Shown here: positions 9,301-17,806 of the stretch, one piece after another
How positions within the stretch are numbered: the stretch's first letter is position 1
How the letters are laid out: every line of letters begins with the position of its first letter
Origin: CAZSDU01 sp963662525
Lineage (GTDB): Bacteria > Bacteroidota > Bacteroidia > Bacteroidales > FEN-979
NCBI GenBank assembly: GCA_963662525.1
Contig: OY759717.1
Span: 744,001-808,000 of the forward strand
Length of the DNA stretch: 64,000 bases
Reading direction: 5' to 3'
Notes under the pieces: generated by a model
Database searches by the model: none
Told to the model about the DNA's origin: nothing
What the model saw: the letters and a program-made list of their open reading frames with translations, nothing else
Translations under genes and position numbers: made by a program

Positions 9301-12300
9301 CTTGGGATTAATCCTGATGGTTCTCCCAATACATCCAGCTGCGGGATCAATGGTATTTATGAGAGCAGTGCCACCATTGACAGTGTACTGAACAACAGCA
9401 TTTATATCGGTGGTGGACCCGGTGCTGTTGCCACGGCTAGCACCTATGCTTTCAACAGTGTTATGACACCTTCTGCTACAGCCCCCAGAGTATGTATTGC
9501 CAATATTTTCTTTAATGCCCGTTCCGGGGGATTGACCGGTAAGCATTACGGAATTAAAATTGCCGGAACTACTTATGCCCCCATTGGCGTTATCAGCAAT
9601 TATAATCTGATACACGCCAACGGTGCAACCGGAGGAACCTTTGGATATTACAATTCGGCTGACCAGGCTACTTTTGCTGCCTACAAAGGTGCAACCGGAT
9701 TAGAAATGGCCAGTGGAAATAATAATCCCAACTTCCTTTCCCCAAGCACTGATTATAATAATGCCAATCTTCATGTTGGAAGTCCAACGGCAATTGAAGG
9801 TTCAGGTCTGGCTCTTCCCAATGTCTTAAATGACTATGACGGAGCAACCAGAAGTGGACTGACTCCTCCTGATGTTGGAGCTGATGCCGGTAACTTTACC
9901 CTCTGGCTGGATGTATTTGGCCCCAATATTACCTATGTGCCCATGGGTAACGGAACCACCGTTAACCGGGTACTGACCAATTGGGCAACCATCACCGACA
10001 ATGTTGGTGTATCCGGAGGAGCAAGCCTTCCAAGGTTATATTATAAAAAATCGACTGATAATTACGCCTTCGTGGGAAACACCAGTGGCGACAATGGCTG
10101 GAAATATGTAGTGGCCAGTAATGCAGTAAGCCCTTACAGTTTCACTATTGATTATTCAATCATCAATGGCGGCAGCGTTGCAGCAGGAAATATTATTCAG
10201 TATTTTGTCGTGGCCCAGGATGCCGCAAACAACCTGAGTTCCAGTGTCCTGATGGCAGCTGCCAGTGCCGACCCTCCAGTGCAGAATATCAATGCCAATC
10301 CTTTGCAGGCAAATCTGCAGCAATATAGTATCGTATCTGGCACTATCCCGACAACCATCAATGTACCCGGTACTTATCCGACATTGACCGGTGCAGGTGG
10401 AGCTTTCGAAGCCATCAATGCAGGTGTTCTGATTGGCAATACCACGATCAACATTACTGCCGACCTCACTGAACCTGGCACCAATGGTTTAAATGCCTGG
10501 GCGGAAGATATACCCGGTGCAAATTATACCCTCTTGATCAAGCCGGATGCTTCTGTTCTGCGTACTATCAGCGGAACATATACAGGTGCAACTGGTTTGA
10601 TAAGAACAAATGCTGCAAGCCGCTTCACTATTGACGGACAAGCCGGCAAATACCTGACTTTCCGCAATACAAATGCATCAGCAGGGACTACCGCGCCAAC
10701 CATCCAGTTTAACGGTGGTTCTCAGTCCTGTTTCCTGAAGAATTGTACCATCGAAAATAACGGAACCACGACAACTTATGGTACTGTTAATATCGGAAGT
10801 ACAGGAACCAATATCGTGGAAATTTCCGGGAATAATATCGGTGATGCCACCGGTGGTACTGCCGGCGTTCAGACAACCGGTATCTATAATGCCAATGCCC
10901 TCAATTCCATTAAAGTTTTAAACAACAATATTTATAACTTTAAGAATTATGGATTGTATTTCACTACCATAGCCGATGGCGCCATTATTACAGGAAACAG
11001 TTTCTATTACAATTCTGCTACTGCCTCCACGGCTATCCAATATGGCATTTATCTTGTTGGAAGCACGAATAACCATACCATCAGCAACAACTATATCGGT
11101 GGCTCAGCTCCGCTTTGCTCCGGAACAGCATGGACAAATTCATCAACCAATTCAACCTATGGAATTTATACTACTCTTGGTATCGTAAACCGGTCCACTG
11201 TTTCAGGCAACACGGTTCAGAATTTCAACCTTACCAATACCGGAGCAGCTGCATTTTATGGTATTTATGTTACCGCCGGTGTAGCCAATGTATTGAACAA
11301 TGTTGTGGGTAGTTCCACCGTGCCGACTTCTATCGCTTCCCTGGGTACCGGTTCTTTATATGGTATCTATCTGACCCTTTCCCTGACAGCTGTGAATAAC
11401 GTTCAGGGAAATACCATTTCAGGGATAAGCTATACCAATACCGCACATACAGGTACTTTCTATTTGCTTTATCTTACCGGTGGACGCCTTAATGTTGGAA
11501 CTACTGCTCCCAACATCGTAGGAAGCAATACCACAGCCGGATCCATTTCTTATGCCGGAACCGGAACACTCTATGGTATCTATTGTTCTTCCGGAAGTCC
11601 GAGTAATGCCATTGAAAATAATATCATCGGGAACATTACCCTGGCCGGGACTTCAGGTTCTCCATCTTTCAGAGGCATGTACCTTTATTCCTCCAATACC
11701 AAAAAGAATAAAGTCTTTAACATAGCAGTTACTAATGCCGCACTCACACCAAGCATCTATGGTATTTATATTTATGGTGCTGCAAGCGTAACCAATGAAT
11801 ATTCCAACAACCTGGTATCCCTGAATGGAGGTGCAGCCACGAATCCTGTTCTTTATGGCATTTATGACAACTCTTATTCTACGGCATTCTTCAACCTTTA
11901 CTTCAATGCGATAAATATCAGCGGACCGGCTACGGGAACTTCAAGTACTTATGCCTATTACCGCAGTGTTGCCGCCTTCTATACTATTAATAACAACATT
12001 TTCTCCAACACCAGGCTGGCAGGAGGTACAGGTAAACATTATGCCATGTACTCTTCCGCAACGGGTGTTTTGGGATCAAACTACAATGATCTCTATTCCC
12101 TGGCAGGTCCTTTAGGCTATTATAGTTCAGCCGATCAAACCTTTACCACCTGGAAGGCAATCACCGGCGGTGATGCCCAATCACAGAATGTAGATCCACA
12201 GTTTGTTTCTGCTACCGATTGGCATACCGTAAAACCCGAGCTTAACAATGCTGGTATTGCCATCCCGGCTGTTACAACAGACTATTCCGGGGCAACCCGC

Positions 12301-15024
12301 GGGAATCCCCCGGATATCGGCGCCTACGAATTCTCACTGACACCGGTGATAACTACCACTCCTGCTACAGCAATTTTATCAACCACTGCTACCATCAACG
12401 GAACCGTTCAGGCCAATGGTGAAAATGTCGTGACTTCTTTCGATTACGGCACCAGCATTGCTTATGGTTCTTCCATGGCTGCAACACCTTCACCTGTTAC
12501 AGGAGCTACCCTTACCAATATCAGTGCAAACCTGAGTTCACTTGCACCCGCTACCCTTTACCACTTCAGGGCTAAGGGTGTTGCCAATGCTACTACATAC
12601 AACGGACTTGACCTTACCTTTACGACCGCAGCCATTCCACCCACCGTGGTTACTACCGCTGCCACAGCAGTGACCTATAACACGGCCACACTGAACGGAA
12701 CCGTCAATGCCAACAATTCTTCTTCGACAGTAATTTTCGAATACGGCCTTGATCTTACCTATGGAGCATCAGTACCCGGGGTTCCAAGCCCGGTTACCGG
12801 TTCCACGGTCACAGGCGTGGCCGCCAATATAAGCAGTCTGCTGCCCAATACTTTATATCATTGCAGGGTGGTAGGTACTAATGTTGGTGGTACTTCCAAT
12901 GGTAATGATATTACATTCACTACAGCTCCCGGGCCTCCGACAGCAGTTACCACCGCGGCAACAGGGGTTGGCGCTTCCACGGCAACAATGAATGGCATTA
13001 TCACTGCCAATGGATCATCCACAGCCGTTTGGTTTGATTATGGTACTACTATCGCCTATGGCACTACCGTTGCCGGCACTCCCACTCCGGTCAACAGTGG
13101 AAACACTCCTGTCAATGTCAGCGCTACTGTCTCCGGACTTCTTGTAGGATCATTATATCATTACAGGGTCAGGGGTGTAAATGGTGTTGGAACAACCAAT
13201 GGAAATGACATGACATTTACGACAGGTTGCCCCACTCCTGCTCCAGCCGGTACCATTTCAGGACCTGCTGCCGTATGTAAAGGCGGTTCGGGCTATGTAT
13301 ATTCTGTTCCTCCGATAACCGATGCTTCCACTTACATCTGGGGCTTACCCGCCGGATTCACCATCACAAGCGGCGGTGGCACTAACAGTATCACAGTAAG
13401 TATTTCAATGGCTGCTGTTAGCGGAAATGTTACTGTATACGGACAGAGCACTTGTGGTGCCACCGGAACTTCATCCAGTAAAGCCGTTACCGTTAACAAC
13501 CTGCCTGCACCGACTGTTGCAGGAGCATCACCGGTTTGCCAGTATACTGCCCACGACTATACCACTCAGGCCGGAAAGACCGGTTATATCTGGTCGGTAA
13601 GTCCGGACGGGACCATCACTGCAACTGCAAATCCGGAAGTAGTTAATATTACATGGAACACAAGTGGTTCAAAAACCGTAGGCGTTATCTATACTGAGCC
13701 TTCAACCGGATGTACAGCTTCTGCCGCGGGCACTCTACCCGTAACTGTAAGCGCTGCACCAACACCCACCATCAGCGGTATCAACGCCATGTGTGTAAAT
13801 TCCGGATCATACTTCTACACTACACAGGCCGGACAAAGCAGTTATGCATGGACAATCACTGCAGGGGGTATCATTCTGAACGGACAAGGCACTTCACAGA
13901 TTGAAGTCATCTGGACTGCTCCCGGCATTCAAACACTGACCGTTAATTATGCTAATTCCAACGGATGTTTCGGTTTAACTCCCGGGAGTCTTAGTATAGC
14001 TGTTGCTCCTCTACCCGGACCTGCCGGTTCTATCAGCGGTTCAGCCAGCGTTTGCGCCGGCGCTCTTGGCGTGGCTTATTCAGTTCCTGCTATCACCGAT
14101 GCCCAGTCTTATGTATGGGTATTGCCGGCAGGCGCTACCATTGCCTCAGGATACGGAACCAATGCTATCACCGTCAACTTTGCCACCAATGCTTCCTCAG
14201 GTAACATTATCGTGAATGGAAACAACCTTTGCGGGAACGGAACGGCTTCTGCTCCTTTCGCCGTAACGGTCAGCAACCTGCCGGGTGTTCCAGGAACAAT
14301 TTCGGGCCCTGCTTCAGTATGCGAAGGAGAAACAGGTGTTGCTTTCTCAGTACCTGTTATCACTGATGCTACCGGTTATGTCTGGATATTACCTGCCGGC
14401 GCTACCATCGCTTCCGGTGCCAATACAGAAAACATCACTGTTGATTTTGCCATGGGCGCTTCTTCCGGCGACATCACTGTTTATGGAACCAACTCTTGCG
14501 GAAATGGTCCTGTATCAGCCAGTTTCAGCTTAACTGTCGTACCCAAGCCTGCAGCTCCTGTAATTACTCTTGATTTACTTACCCTGACCAGCAGTTCAGC
14601 CGTCGGAAATCAATGGTACTATAATGGAACGCCTATCAGTGGTGCTACCAGTCAGACACATGTCGTTGAATATACCGGTTGGTATTGGGATGTCGTGACC
14701 ATTAATGGCTGCAGTTCCGATACTTCAAATAACCTGTATGTAGTCGTCACCGGTATTGATGATCCCAATGCTTCCAGCATGGTGATCTACCCTGTACCCA
14801 ACAACGGCTTCTTCAAAACCACGATCAGCACTCCTGTTGAACAGATCTTTACCATCATGGTTTACAACCAGCTTGGAGAAATGATCTACGAGTCAAAAGA
14901 CAACAGGGTGAAAGGCAAATTTGAGAAGAATATTGATCTCAGGCCTGTCCCCAGTGGCATCTACACGATTATCCTTCAATCTGCTGATCAGCGTATCGTG
15001 AGGAAGATTATCGTGAATAAATAA
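6358..15024 (+). CDS. Giant T9SS-secreted modular surface protein (2888 aa)
   Basis: The order read from the sequence starts with a signal peptide (1-21) and an N-terminal beta-sandwich (about 22-260). Next come an Fn3-like stretch (263-380) and a first right-handed beta-helix region rich in NNxI/GNT turns (about 380-1180). A beta-domain (1188-1311) and a second beta-helix (1334-1990) follow. Then come three Fn3-like modules starting near TTAAT (about 1995-2290), five PKD-like modules with two cysteines each (2292-2735), a WYYNG...GWYWDVV module, and a type A T9SS sorting domain (about 2802-2888, from YPVPNNGFF). The two helix regions look like an internal duplication: both contain NYIGGSAPLC (residues ~640 and ~1579). 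The composition is very rich in Thr, Ser, Gly, Asn and Ala. A role in adhesion or glycan binding is inferred; no catalytic site is recognised. Its own terminator follows. Confidence 0.85.
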   Translation: MRKLFTLLILLLLWAGSSQAQVNNYAFAGSSGTYTAITGGTLLGGVANDDEYFVDPAVPAGGTTRNGVGFPIGFNFTFNGVVYDRVGINANGWVGLGQSALTPAVNMDLTSSYLPISSTSTVTPAQLQCKIAAQTRDLQAQTGSELRIQTTGTTPNQVCTIQWTGYKRYSSTGTGDVLNFQIILMENGNKVQFVYGAYTVGTTTSSDIELGLRGQTNADFHNRTTTTDWSATTKGAINTATMTLGTAIKPASGQTYTFTPPPPCASPAAQPTALILTPSTTSIAGSFTAAAGADQYLVVRSLSSSLSATPVNGTVYTLGSSLGGGTVDYFGTTPSFASTGLNTNTQYYYFIFATNNATCTGGPLYLTTTPLSGNTTTLQLFPINGTKYIGPTGDFFTLTAAFAYLNANGVNGPVNLVLQSTYVSTAEPAFPIPALFIPGASATFKVTVYPSATGLSITSNSTTGTLNLDGAKYVYFDGRVNATGTTKSLVIENSTTSGYAIQLVNGASYNGFQYSIVKGATTTQGIITFASTTGSSGNSNNLIDNCEVRDGVSSPLYAILSAGSASPSLYNNNNTVSNCLIHDFYAAAGGNPVGVYVSGGSAWTVSGNSFYMVNTMNPTVAVGFNVILMASGDGHSILNNYIGGSAPLCGGTPWTLNGNGTPPTIANFIYAIRFAGGLTVNPSTVSGNTVSNISLFTSPASSGAIEFVGLLSVVGIQNISNNVFGGATGTNAITVSVGNTAFTSTYEGIDFRGMYGNITNNVFGSFSISGAAGSTSTYALTVRPFGITPTVQNGIVSVSDNVAGSITTPNSIQTAAMAFPPVTFQGFFISSTGAGTMSVTDNTVANITNLSANTASYSLGIYSAGTGVPNVLDRNDIRDITTSSINTTTAGIASIVGIYSVNSVPGSVIRSNRIYSLTNTSATAAVGIEGMYLGNSAGSLLVERNFIHNIGLSSSSTSSQVHGIYAILAGAYGTIKNNMIQLGINPDGSPNTSSCGINGIYESSATIDSVLNNSIYIGGGPGAVATASTYAFNSVMTPSATAPRVCIANIFFNARSGGLTGKHYGIKIAGTTYAPIGVISNYNLIHANGATGGTFGYYNSADQATFAAYKGATGLEMASGNNNPNFLSPSTDYNNANLHVGSPTAIEGSGLALPNVLNDYDGATRSGLTPPDVGADAGNFTLWLDVFGPNITYVPMGNGTTVNRVLTNWATITDNVGVSGGASLPRLYYKKSTDNYAFVGNTSGDNGWKYVVASNAVSPYSFTIDYSIINGGSVAAGNIIQYFVVAQDAANNLSSSVLMAAASADPPVQNINANPLQANLQQYSIVSGTIPTTINVPGTYPTLTGAGGAFEAINAGVLIGNTTINITADLTEPGTNGLNAWAEDIPGANYTLLIKPDASVLRTISGTYTGATGLIRTNAASRFTIDGQAGKYLTFRNTNASAGTTAPTIQFNGGSQSCFLKNCTIENNGTTTTYGTVNIGSTGTNIVEISGNNIGDATGGTAGVQTTGIYNANALNSIKVLNNNIYNFKNYGLYFTTIADGAIITGNSFYYNSATASTAIQYGIYLVGSTNNHTISNNYIGGSAPLCSGTAWTNSSTNSTYGIYTTLGIVNRSTVSGNTVQNFNLTNTGAAAFYGIYVTAGVANVLNNVVGSSTVPTSIASLGTGSLYGIYLTLSLTAVNNVQGNTISGISYTNTAHTGTFYLLYLTGGRLNVGTTAPNIVGSNTTAGSISYAGTGTLYGIYCSSGSPSNAIENNIIGNITLAGTSGSPSFRGMYLYSSNTKKNKVFNIAVTNAALTPSIYGIYIYGAASVTNEYSNNLVSLNGGAATNPVLYGIYDNSYSTAFFNLYFNAINISGPATGTSSTYAYYRSVAAFYTINNNIFSNTRLAGGTGKHYAMYSSATGVLGSNYNDLYSLAGPLGYYSSADQTFTTWKAITGGDAQSQNVDPQFVSATDWHTVKPELNNAGIAIPAVTTDYSGATRGNPPDIGAYEFSLTPVITTTPATAILSTTATINGTVQANGENVVTSFDYGTSIAYGSSMAATPSPVTGATLTNISANLSSLAPATLYHFRAKGVANATTYNGLDLTFTTAAIPPTVVTTAATAVTYNTATLNGTVNANNSSSTVIFEYGLDLTYGASVPGVPSPVTGSTVTGVAANISSLLPNTLYHCRVVGTNVGGTSNGNDITFTTAPGPPTAVTTAATGVGASTATMNGIITANGSSTAVWFDYGTTIAYGTTVAGTPTPVNSGNTPVNVSATVSGLLVGSLYHYRVRGVNGVGTTNGNDMTFTTGCPTPAPAGTISGPAAVCKGGSGYVYSVPPITDASTYIWGLPAGFTITSGGGTNSITVSISMAAVSGNVTVYGQSTCGATGTSSSKAVTVNNLPAPTVAGASPVCQYTAHDYTTQAGKTGYIWSVSPDGTITATANPEVVNITWNTSGSKTVGVIYTEPSTGCTASAAGTLPVTVSAAPTPTISGINAMCVNSGSYFYTTQAGQSSYAWTITAGGIILNGQGTSQIEVIWTAPGIQTLTVNYANSNGCFGLTPGSLSIAVAPLPGPAGSISGSASVCAGALGVAYSVPAITDAQSYVWVLPAGATIASGYGTNAITVNFATNASSGNIIVNGNNLCGNGTASAPFAVTVSNLPGVPGTISGPASVCEGETGVAFSVPVITDATGYVWILPAGATIASGANTENITVDFAMGASSGDITVYGTNSCGNGPVSASFSLTVVPKPAAPVITLDLLTLTSSSAVGNQWYYNGTPISGATSQTHVVEYTGWYWDVVTINGCSSDTSNNLYVVVTGIDDPNASSMVIYPVPNNGFFKTTISTPVEQIFTIMVYNQLGEMIYESKDNRVKGKFEKNIDLRPVPSGIYTIILQSADQRIVRKIIVNK

Positions 15025-15052
15025 AAGATCCGGGATACAAGATCCAGGATAG

Positions 15053-15088
15053 AAAAGCTCCCCGGAAACCCGGGGGGCTTTTTTTTTA
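15053..15088 (+). terminator. Rho-independent terminator
   Basis: AAGCTCCCCGG and CCGGGGGGCTT form a GC-rich hairpin with a short A-rich loop, followed by a run of eight or more T. It lies about 30 bases after the stop of the giant gene. Confidence 0.85.
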
Positions 15089-15210
15089 AAAAAAATTGCA
15101 AAAAATTTTTTTATTATAAATATTTTGTAATTTTAGCAGTCGAGAATCTGAAATGAAATTTTAAGGGTTAAATATTTTCCGTATAACGTTTTTACTAAAA
15201 ACCATAAATT

Positions 15211-17637
15211 ATGAAAAAATTACTCTTGTGCATTTCAATCCTGCTGTTAATTACAGTATTGAATGATTCATTAACTGCCCAGCCACAGTATTACAATTAC
15301 AATACCAATGGGTCTAATAATTCGTTTCCCTTTAATATTGCGGCGGGAAAAGAAGTTCAGCTACTCTACCTTCCCGGAGATTTTAATCAGCCAACACCTG
15401 CTCCTGCCGGAAATATTGCCAGTATTTCGATTTTAATTGCCACTTCTTATCCTCTGGGACCATGGACTTATACGGATCTGACCATTAAAATGGCACAATC
15501 GACAATAACTTCATTTACTGCCGGCAGCTTTTACGCGCCCCTGACTACCGTTTATTACAGAGCATCAGTATCCTTGACAGGAGCAGCCGGTAGCTGGATG
15601 ACGATAACGCTCGACACGCCTTTTACCTATGACCCGACACAAAGTTTAATTATTGATATCGGGCATTGCGGAGCACCAGGAGCTACCGGATTCAGCGCAT
15701 GTTTTACCTCCCTGACTGGGAACAGGAGAATCTGGTCGGTGGGAGGCTGCCCATTCGCCCCCTACGCTACTCCAAACAATGCCATTTATCACCTTGGATT
15801 AAATCTAGTCACCAGCGGACCTCCGGTTGTGGTTACCACCGCAGCAACATCCGTTACCACCAACAGCGCTACCTTAAATGGCACGGTCAATGCCAATGGC
15901 GCTTCCACTGCTGTATCCTTTGAATACGGACAGACCCTTGCCTATGGTATAACGGTTCCGGGAGTTCCAGCAACCGTTACAGGAAATACTGTGACCCCTG
16001 TTTCCGCTAGCATTGCGGGCTTGCAATCCGGAACCCTCTACCATTTCAGGGCAAAAGGCGTGAACAGTGCAGGGACAACCAATGGCAACGACATGACATT
16101 TACAACAACAGGCTGTCCTCCTCCACCTGCCGCCGGCCCAATCACCGGATCCTCCACTGGTTGCGGAGCCAGTACGGGTAATGTTTATTCTGTTGCTCCG
16201 ATTCCAACTGCCACCGGTTATACCTGGTCACTGCCGGCCGGATCAGTGATCACTGCCGGAAATAACACCAACAGCATCACGGTTACCTTTGGCAATACCT
16301 CCGGGAATATTTCTGTGTTCGGAACAAGTACCTGCGGAAACGGACTTCCATCTTCAAAGGCCGTGACCATTATTCCTGCACCCATCATCAGCGGAGTAAA
16401 CAACTTATGTATTAATTCGGGTACTTATTATTATTCAACCCAAACTGGGATGACCAATTATGTCTGGACCATTTCACCAGGCGGTACCATCATCTCAGGA
16501 CAGGGAACCAGGGAAATCGAGGTTACCTGGAATACCCCGGGTGCACAATATGTTACTGCTATTTTTGTTAATCCGAGCGGTTGTACTCCTACAGTTCCAA
16601 CTGTTTATCCGGTTACCGTGGCTGCCATGCCAGGAACTGCAGGCAGCATCAGCGGTACATCCAATGTTTGTTTCGGATCTACCGGTGTAGCATATAATGT
16701 TGCGGCTATCGATAATGCACAGTCGTACGTCTGGAGCCTTCCTGTCGGTGCAACCATTGCAACAGGATTCGGAACCAATAGCATTACCGTGAATTTTGCC
16801 ACCAATGCCTCTTCAGGCAATATCACCGTTTATGGGAACAGTCTTTGTGGAAACGGACCTTTATCTCCTGCATACTATGTTCTGGTGACCAATCTGCCTG
16901 GAACACCGCTGGCTATTATCGGCCCAACCTCTGTGTGCGAAGCTGAAACCGGAGTTCCTTTCTCTGTTCCACCGATCACCGAAGCCACCGGTTACAACTG
17001 GACCCTGCCTGCTGGCGCTACCATAGCCTCCGGATCCAATACCGAAAGCATCACCGTTGATTTCGCCATGGACGCCTCTTCTGGACCCATTGCCGTGAAT
17101 GGAACGAACTTCTGTGGCAGCGGTCCCGTTTCTGCTAACCTGGAGGTTACCGTTGTTAATAAACCTGATGCACCCGTTATCACATTGACCGGAGAAATGC
17201 TTTCCAGTGATGCACCCCTGGGGAACCAATGGTATTATAACGGAGCTGCCATTACCGGGGGAACAGCACAAACCGAGCCCGTGCTTTATTCCGGTTGGTA
17301 CTGGGATGTGGTAACCATTGACGGTTGCAGTTCCGATACCTCCAACAACATCTATTACATCGTTACCGGAATCGAAGACCCTCAGGCCTCCAATGTAAAA
17401 ATCATTCCGGTACCCAACAACGGTTTCTTCAAGCTCGCCTTGAATTATCCTGATGGACAAACATTCAGCATCAGGATATATAACCAGATTGGCGTAGCAG
17501 TATACGAATCTCTGGACAACAGGGTGAAAGGTCTGTTTGAAAAGAATATTGATCTCAGACCTGTCCCTGCCGGCATCTATACTGTAGTGCTGCAATCTGC
17601 AGATTACAGGCTTGTAAGAAAAATCATTGTAAATTAG
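15211..17637 (+). CDS. T9SS-secreted surface protein with Fn3 and PKD-like modules (808 aa)
   Basis: A signal peptide (1-24) leads into a beta-sandwich N-terminal domain (about 25-205) not shared with its neighbours. Then come one Fn3-like module (206-300, from VVTTAATSV), four PKD-like modules (about 302-648) with paired cysteines, the WYYNG/GWYWDVV module, and a T9SS sorting domain beginning IPVPNNGFF and ending KIIVN. It probably acts at the cell surface. From about 16650 to the terminator the DNA is nearly identical to the next gene at a constant offset of 3007 bases. This points to recent tandem duplication or gene conversion. Confidence 0.85.
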   Translation: MKKLLLCISILLLITVLNDSLTAQPQYYNYNTNGSNNSFPFNIAAGKEVQLLYLPGDFNQPTPAPAGNIASISILIATSYPLGPWTYTDLTIKMAQSTITSFTAGSFYAPLTTVYYRASVSLTGAAGSWMTITLDTPFTYDPTQSLIIDIGHCGAPGATGFSACFTSLTGNRRIWSVGGCPFAPYATPNNAIYHLGLNLVTSGPPVVVTTAATSVTTNSATLNGTVNANGASTAVSFEYGQTLAYGITVPGVPATVTGNTVTPVSASIAGLQSGTLYHFRAKGVNSAGTTNGNDMTFTTTGCPPPPAAGPITGSSTGCGASTGNVYSVAPIPTATGYTWSLPAGSVITAGNNTNSITVTFGNTSGNISVFGTSTCGNGLPSSKAVTIIPAPIISGVNNLCINSGTYYYSTQTGMTNYVWTISPGGTIISGQGTREIEVTWNTPGAQYVTAIFVNPSGCTPTVPTVYPVTVAAMPGTAGSISGTSNVCFGSTGVAYNVAAIDNAQSYVWSLPVGATIATGFGTNSITVNFATNASSGNITVYGNSLCGNGPLSPAYYVLVTNLPGTPLAIIGPTSVCEAETGVPFSVPPITEATGYNWTLPAGATIASGSNTESITVDFAMDASSGPIAVNGTNFCGSGPVSANLEVTVVNKPDAPVITLTGEMLSSDAPLGNQWYYNGAAITGGTAQTEPVLYSGWYWDVVTIDGCSSDTSNNIYYIVTGIEDPQASNVKIIPVPNNGFFKLALNYPDGQTFSIRIYNQIGVAVYESLDNRVKGLFEKNIDLRPVPAGIYTVVLQSADYRLVRKIIVN

Positions 17638-17700
17638 TCTCCTGACACAAGATCCTGGATACAGGATGAAAGCCTCCCGGTTGACCGGGGGGCTTTTTTT
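16650..17700 (+). repeat. Near-identical direct repeat, copy 1
   Basis: This stretch matches 19657-20707 at a constant offset of 3007 bases, with only scattered substitutions and no indels noticed. It covers the last two PKD-like modules, the C-terminal module, the sorting domain and the terminator. A short, clearly more diverged island (about 17382-17460) encodes the start of the sorting domain. Confidence 0.85.
17670..17700 (+). terminator. Rho-independent terminator
   Basis: AAGCCTCCCGG, loop TTGA, CCGGGGGGCTT, then a T run. It is identical in stem and loop to the terminator after the next gene at 20677-20706. Confidence 0.88.
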
Positions 17701-17806
17701 ATATGAATTTGTATATTTCAGTAAAGTTGAGTAATTTAACCGCCGCTTAGATCCATTATATTTAGTTTAATTCATTCAATAATGTAACTTACAAAAACAC
17801 AAACAA

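Noticed and set aside
16861..17595. Long minus-strand open frames over the surface-protein genes (also 19970-20602 and 5483-6004)
   Set aside because: They mirror the biased composition of the coding strand, have no start signals or domains, and recur wherever the modules recur.
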